A stretch of 64,000 nt of DNA, taken from contig NZ_FOKE01000011.1 in assembly GCF_900112065.1 (NCBI RefSeq), positions 89,219 to 153,218 on the forward strand, written 5' to 3'. The translations under genes were made by a program, and so were the position numbers. Source of the stretch: Cohnella sp. OV330. GTDB lineage: Bacteria; Bacillota; Bacilli; Paenibacillales; Paenibacillaceae. Positions 60,583 to 64,000 of this stretch are shown here, one piece after another. Every line of letters begins with the position of its first letter. Position 1 is the first letter of the stretch. A model generated the notes under the pieces. That model made no database searches and was not told the origin of the DNA. It was given only the letters and a program-made list of their open reading frames with translations.

Positions 60583-60635
60583 CGTTCACTCGTTAGGACT
60601 CGAGGCAAGGACGATATACATTTTGAAAGGGAGTT

Positions 60636-61622
60636 ATGGAAGCAATGAAGCATTACTTGGCCGTTCTCGCGGGTGCGATGAGCTACGGCATCTTATCGAC
60701 GATCGTGGTTTTGGCATACGGGCGGGGCTATCGATTGGGCGAAGTCGTTGGCAGCCAGCTTGTAGCGGGCGTCATCCTATCGTGGTTGCTCGTCATCTAT
60801 ATCAGATTCACAAAGGGCCGCAAGGCACGCAAAACAGGACAAGAGCAAGGCGCGGCTGGCCTGAATCCGGTATCCCGGCGGCTCAGGTGGAAGCAGCGGC
60901 TGATTCTGATGATTGCGGGCACGCCCACAGTCATCACGGGGCTCGTGTATTATCAATCGCTGCGGTATATTCCGGCATCGCTCGCGATTATCCTCTTGTT
61001 CCAATTTACTTGGATAAGCGTACTGATTCAGGCTCTGATCAAGCGCCAGCGACCCAATAGAGTGACGCTTCTTACGCTCTTCGTCCTGTTTGGCGGCACG
61101 CTGATCGCCGCGGGGTTCCTGGAGCAGGGGCTTAGCCGGATCAACGTCCGGGGCATTGCATTGGGCCTGATGTCGGCGGTCAGCTACTCGCTGTTCGTCC
61201 TGTTCAGCGGCAAGGTCGTACCGACGGCTCACCCCGCTTACCGAAGCGCTTGGATGGTGACCGGCGGCTTCATTCTGCTCTGTATCTTGTTCCCGCCGGC
61301 GTTCCTTTTTAACGGAATGATCTGGAGCCCGCTGCTTCTGATCGGTTTGCTGCTCGGCTTCTTCGGCGCATTCATCCCGCCCGTATTGTTCGTGTTCGGC
61401 GTCCCTCATATCGGCGGAGGGATGGCAGGAATCTTGGGGGCGGTCGAGCTTCCGGTGGCGGTGCTTATGTCCGCGACCGTGCTTCGCGAGCAAGTCAGCG
61501 GATGGCAGTGGTTGGGCGTGGCCGTCGTGCTTGTCGGCATCGCGCTGCCCGAATTGTACCGTTTTACGCAGGCGCGAAAGGCTCATAAATATGGGCGAAT
61601 CGCCGCTTATGCCGACCGCTGA
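60636..61622 (+). CDS. EamA/DMT family transporter under riboswitch control
   Basis: 328 residues, ten TM segments in two EamA repeats (about 5-150 and 165-310), with GTPTVITGLVYYQSLRYIPASLAIILLFQFTW at the end of repeat 1 and GGGMAGILGAVELPVAVLMSATVLREQ in repeat 2. ATG at 60636 follows AAAGGGAG closely; ATG at 60645 is an alternative. EamA proteins usually export metabolites. Control by a guanine-type aptamer acting as an on-switch suggests export of a purine base, nucleoside or analogue, similar in logic to the unrelated PbuE exporter. Confidence 0.85.
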   Translation: MEAMKHYLAVLAGAMSYGILSTIVVLAYGRGYRLGEVVGSQLVAGVILSWLLVIYIRFTKGRKARKTGQEQGAAGLNPVSRRLRWKQRLILMIAGTPTVITGLVYYQSLRYIPASLAIILLFQFTWISVLIQALIKRQRPNRVTLLTLFVLFGGTLIAAGFLEQGLSRINVRGIALGLMSAVSYSLFVLFSGKVVPTAHPAYRSAWMVTGGFILLCILFPPAFLFNGMIWSPLLLIGLLLGFFGAFIPPVLFVFGVPHIGGGMAGILGAVELPVAVLMSATVLREQVSGWQWLGVAVVLVGIALPELYRFTQARKAHKYGRIAAYADR

Positions 61623-61632
61623 TTTGGCTTTC

Positions 61633-61661
61633 TTGCTATCCCGCGCCATGCTTAATATAAT
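61633..61661 (+). promoter_or_regulatory. Promoter of leader ORF-amidoligase transcript
   Basis: TTGCTA (61633-61638), 17-bp spacer, TATAAT (61656-61661). Confidence 0.8.
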
Positions 61662-61698
61662 TTCCATATCATACAAAGTTCCGATCGGAGGAATCATC

Positions 61699-61725
61699 GT
61701 GCCTAGAAAAAAAGTGCCTCGCTAA
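61699..61725 (+). CDS. 8-codon leader ORF (MPRKKVPR)
   Basis: GTG start 6 nt after CGGAGGA (61686-61692) and a stop TAA at 61723-61725 give the octapeptide M-P-R-K-K-V-P-R. Promoter, ribosome site and spacing are better than for many genes here. It ends 12 nt before a hairpin that masks the ribosome site of the amidoligase gene, so its translation could regulate that gene. Alternatively the basic peptide itself is the product. It is too short for similarity to help. Confidence 0.55.
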   Translation: MPRKKVPR

Positions 61726-61737
61726 GCCCGTGCTCCA

Positions 61738-61786
61738 CCTCTTTTCTTCTTCAGTCTTGCAACCTATGACTAAAAAAGAAGAGAGG
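61738..61786 (+). promoter_or_regulatory. RBS-masking hairpin before amidoligase
   Basis: CCTCTTTTCTTCTTCAGTC (61738-61756) pairs with GACTAAAAAAGAAGAGAGG (61768-61786) over 19 bp with two mismatches and one G-U, around an 11-nt loop. The 3' arm contains the ribosome site AGAGAGGA of the next gene. There is no T run after it, so translational control is more likely than termination. Confidence 0.7.
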
Positions 61787-61796
61787 AAGAAACAAG

Positions 61797-62705
61797 ATGA
61801 GACCTATAGCGGCGGATTGGAAGGAACTTCGGTTTGGCGTCGAAATCGAGTTTGTTGGCGGTAACCCGGAGCATGTCGAGCTGTTGCCGGGCTGGATCAT
61901 GTCGTTGGATGAACGACAGATCGACGATACCGGAGCTGAATCGGGCAGCGAGCTTAAGCCGCCTCCGATCCAGTGGGAGGATCGCGAACAAATTCGCGAG
62001 ATGTTGGCGAGGCTCCAAGCGACGGGCGCGGATGCGAATTGGAGCTGCGGGCTCCATGTCCACGTCGGCTTAGATCCTTGGGGAGAAGAAGCGATTCCCC
62101 GGTTTATCGAGGCGGCCCTGCTGTATCAAGAAGCTGCGAGGAATTTACTGAATACGAGCGAAGCTCGACTGCAATTCTGTCCGCCCGTCACGCGGGAGAT
62201 GTACGATCGGTTTAGATCCGATCCCGGGAGCGACGCATTATACCGCAAGGGACGCCCCCAATCCCATCGATGCGGCATGAATCTGGCGGCTTGGTACGAT
62301 ATCGGCACGGTGGAGATTCGTTATGCCAATGGCTCCTTAGACTACAATGAAGTGATCAACACCGTTGAATTCTGCCTTCGTTTCGTGGAGGCCATTGGGG
62401 CGGGACGTACGCTTTCTGCCGATCCCCGCCAACTGGCGATTGAACTCGGCGCGCCTGCCGGCGGCTATCCTCAACCAAAGCCCGCCCCGCAATGGTATCG
62501 CGAGCGAATGTGGCTGGAAGATGCGCTGGTGCCCGTCTTAGTTCCGCTTGCAAGACGCCTTGTCCAGGACGGGGAGATTCTTTCTATTTTGCCCAGGCCG
62601 GAAGGCATCTTAGTTGCAATAGAAGACGCTAATGGGGATTTATTCAAACACCTTTTGCATCTGCCTTCTACGGGTTGGGAAGCCGTGCGGCTGCTTCAAG
62701 AATGA
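61797..62705 (+). CDS. Amidoligase family (Amidoligase_2) protein
   Basis: 302 residues. FGVEIEFVGG is the first catalytic strand of the amidoligase fold (related to glutamine synthetase and glutamate-cysteine ligase), CGLHVHVGL the metal/ATP His strand, and IRYANGSLDYNEVINTVEF the C-terminal acidic segment. Enzymes of this family join carboxyl and amino groups using ATP and have been proposed to modify peptides or make unusual metabolites. ATG at 61797; its AGAGAGGA ribosome site is locked in a hairpin after a tiny leader ORF. Cotranscribed with an SUMF1-like gene. Confidence 0.85.
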   Translation: MRPIAADWKELRFGVEIEFVGGNPEHVELLPGWIMSLDERQIDDTGAESGSELKPPPIQWEDREQIREMLARLQATGADANWSCGLHVHVGLDPWGEEAIPRFIEAALLYQEAARNLLNTSEARLQFCPPVTREMYDRFRSDPGSDALYRKGRPQSHRCGMNLAAWYDIGTVEIRYANGSLDYNEVINTVEFCLRFVEAIGAGRTLSADPRQLAIELGAPAGGYPQPKPAPQWYRERMWLEDALVPVLVPLARRLVQDGEILSILPRPEGILVAIEDANGDLFKHLLHLPSTGWEAVRLLQE

Positions 62706-62714
62706 CTTGAACGA

Positions 62715-62742
62715 AGAAGACCCCTTTGACGAGGGGTCTTCT
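62715..62742 (+). other. Intercistronic hairpin
   Basis: AGAAGACCCC, loop TTTGACGA, GGGGTCTTCT, a perfect 10-bp stem with no T run between the amidoligase and SUMF1-like genes. It may stabilise or process the transcript rather than stop it. Confidence 0.7.
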
Positions 62743-62763
62743 AACTTGGAAGGAGAGACCGAC

Positions 62764-63738
62764 ATGAACGAGCTCTATCGGGAAACATACGCCAAGCTGC
62801 CGGAACGCGAGCGGCAAGCGCTGCTGGTTTCGCTGGCCGAGAGGCATCCGGGCCTTGAGCTGAAGCGGTTTGCCCGCTTTGATCGGTTCGGCAGAGGCAC
62901 GGATACGGCGATTTATTCGCTGGACGGGAGCGAATTCGTATTCGTGCCGGGCGATACGGTGAAGCTGGGCTGGGATTCGTTCGCCGACGGCTTCGACGAG
63001 GCGACGAAGCAGGATGTGGACGAGACGCTGGGGGAGTTCGATATCGAAGACGGCGAGGCGTGGATCGGAAGCCTCATGTCGCCGGTTCGCACCGTCACGG
63101 TGCCGCCGATGCTGGCGGAACGCAAGCTCCGGGAAGTTGGCTGGACGAAGGCGCCGCCCGGCGATGCAGCGACTGCCGAGAGGTGGAAAGCGCAAATCGA
63201 CATATTCGAGAACTCTTCCACGAGTAGGCTTACGATCGATAAGCGGTTGCGGCTTGACCGGTCGGAAGGCGCTACGGTCTTGTCCACGTACGCGCCGGTG
63301 AGCTATGCGGAATGGCTTCAAAGCCTTCAAACGCAGGGTTTTTCCGCGCCGACGGAAGACGAATGGGAATACCTATGCGGCGGAGGTTCCCGGACATTGT
63401 GGCGCTTCGGGGACAGCTTCGATTACGACATGCACCTTAAGCATTTCCAAGCGCCGGAGCGGAAGGGCGAACCGTATGACTTAGAGCTGCCTAACGAGTT
63501 CGGTCTACACATCGCCTACGATCCGTACCAATACGAAGTGGTGGACGGCGCTTGCTTTTTGAAGGGCGGCGACGGCGGAAGCCTGATCTGCGGAGGCACG
63601 GGAATGGCGATCGGCTATTTGCCGACCGCGACTTATTACCGGCAGTCCTATATGGGTGAAGCGGCGGAGGCGGACTATAAGGCCGATATCGGCGGCGATT
63701 ATACCTTTTACCGCAGAATCGTTCGTATTAGAGATTAA
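62764..63738 (+). CDS. SUMF1/formylglycine-generating-enzyme-like protein
   Basis: 324 residues from ATG at 62764, AAGGAGAG upstream; longer upstream frame overlaps the amidoligase gene. Residues about 55-85 (TAIYSLDGSEFVFVPGDTVKLGWD) and about 225-320 (PVSYAEWLQSLQTQGFSAPTEDEWEYLCGGGSRTLWRFGDSF, then IGYLPTATYYRQS) match the FGE-sulfatase fold. The two active-site Cys of true formylglycine-generating enzyme are not in their usual context, so it is probably a member with another role, such as binding or another modification. Partner of the amidoligase. Confidence 0.78.
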   Translation: MNELYRETYAKLPERERQALLVSLAERHPGLELKRFARFDRFGRGTDTAIYSLDGSEFVFVPGDTVKLGWDSFADGFDEATKQDVDETLGEFDIEDGEAWIGSLMSPVRTVTVPPMLAERKLREVGWTKAPPGDAATAERWKAQIDIFENSSTSRLTIDKRLRLDRSEGATVLSTYAPVSYAEWLQSLQTQGFSAPTEDEWEYLCGGGSRTLWRFGDSFDYDMHLKHFQAPERKGEPYDLELPNEFGLHIAYDPYQYEVVDGACFLKGGDGGSLICGGTGMAIGYLPTATYYRQSYMGEAAEADYKADIGGDYTFYRRIVRIRD

Positions 63739-63779
63739 CCCCTAACGATCGCACGCAGCGCTGCCTCTTTTGCGCCGCC

Positions 63780-64000
63780 TCACGCATACGCTTGCCTCCA
63801 AGCGTCGACCAACCGCTTCTTCTGCAGCAGATGGTGGCGATAATGCATCTCGATCAGTTGGAACCACTCGAGCGCATTCAAGCCGCCAAGGCGGGGATGG
63901 GCAACCGTATTTTGCGCAAGCTCGAATGCCGTGTCCTTGCCCGGCTCCGATAGGGCTCGGGCCGCCGGATCAAACGCCGCCGCCACCATCGGCTCGATCT
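63780..64000 (-). CDS. DinB-like protein (5' partial, runs off window)
   Basis: The last 73 or so codons are visible; the frame stays open past the window end (IEPMVAAAFDPAARALSEPG). AHPRLGGLNALEWFQLIEMHYRHHLLQKKRL contains the EWF..H..RH..Q pattern of DinB_2/YfiT proteins, with two of the three metal-binding His. The start lies outside the window. A second DinB-family member in this region besides 11238-11771. Confidence 0.75.
   Translation of the reverse strand, partial: IEPMVAAAFDPAARALSEPGKDTAFELAQNTVAHPRLGGLNALEWFQLIEMHYRHHLLQKKRLVDAWRQAYA

Noticed and set aside
61531..61725. Long frame ending in the leader octapeptide
   Set aside because: Its first part lies within the EamA gene and the promoter; only the last eight codons have a ribosome site.

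Overview
The window looks like a chromosomal segment of a moderately high-GC, endospore-forming Firmicute of the Paenibacillaceae (Cohnella/Paenibacillus type). Supporting signs are strong AGGAGG ribosome-binding sites with frequent TTG and GTG starts, an S-layer-homology (SLH) surface protein, a CotF-type spore coat protein, a YtxJ bacilliredoxin, a HssRS-HrtBA heme system of Gram-positive type, and many one-component regulators. This assignment rests on gene content only. I see no rRNA operon, CRISPR array, insertion sequence or prophage. One tRNA (initiator Met) is present.

Layout. 1-5.5 kb: a DUF2975/Xre pair, a DUF817 membrane protein, then an overlapping HD-GYP and class III nucleotide cyclase pair and a large unknown protein. 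5.5-14.6 kb: acetyltransferases, metallo-hydrolase, several short-chain dehydrogenases (SDR), each near a regulator (Lrp, TetR, TetR), DinB and WYL proteins. 14.7-21.7 kb: a 1413-residue SLH/InlB-like surface protein and, behind it, a MalT-like LuxR regulator; three copies of an 8-mer sit in the surface-protein promoter. 21.7-25.2 kb: a DUF1835 protein, a broken MFS drug exporter divergent from its probable TetR regulator across a perfect 18-bp palindrome, and tRNA-fMet. 25.2-30.4 kb: small proteins and the hssR-hssS-hrtB-hrtA heme sensing and efflux operon. 30.4-34.5 kb: bacilliredoxin, NhaK-like antiporter, two intergenic repeat families and a GbsR-like regulator. 34.7-40 kb: a sugar/glycerol-phosphate-type ABC uptake operon (two permeases, binding lipoprotein, no ATPase) followed by HAD phosphatase, SMR transporter and metallophosphoesterase. 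40-45.1 kb: lipoprotein, a gene split by a -1 frameshift on T6G, a UDG-family protein, CotF, and a MerR-controlled oxidoreductase. 45.2-49.6 kb: Crp/Fnr regulator, sulfonate-type ABC transporter and a metallo-beta-lactamase-fold hydrolase in one operon. 49.8-55.8 kb: HxlR- and MarR-controlled redox genes, a GNAT/leucine-rich-repeat-like fusion and a lipid kinase. 56-60.4 kb: a GAF-PAS-GGDEF-EAL protein joined in an operon to a thiamine-diphosphate enzyme and a carboxymuconolactone-decarboxylase-like protein. 60.4-64 kb: a guanine-type riboswitch variant before an EamA transporter, then an 8-codon leader ORF and RBS-masking hairpin before an amidoligase, an SUMF1-like protein and the start of a DinB-like gene.

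Recurring theme: most metabolic genes here sit beside a dedicated regulator, and for many the operator can be read directly (TetR, MerR, HxlR, MarR, Crp/Fnr and MalT-like sites). The strongest candidates for new biology are the leader-ORF/hairpin/amidoligase/SUMF1 unit (61.6-63.7 kb), the riboswitch-controlled exporter (60.4-61.6 kb), the sensor-coupled c-di-GMP protein in an operon with a TPP enzyme (56-60.4 kb) and the T6G frameshift gene (41.0-41.4 kb).
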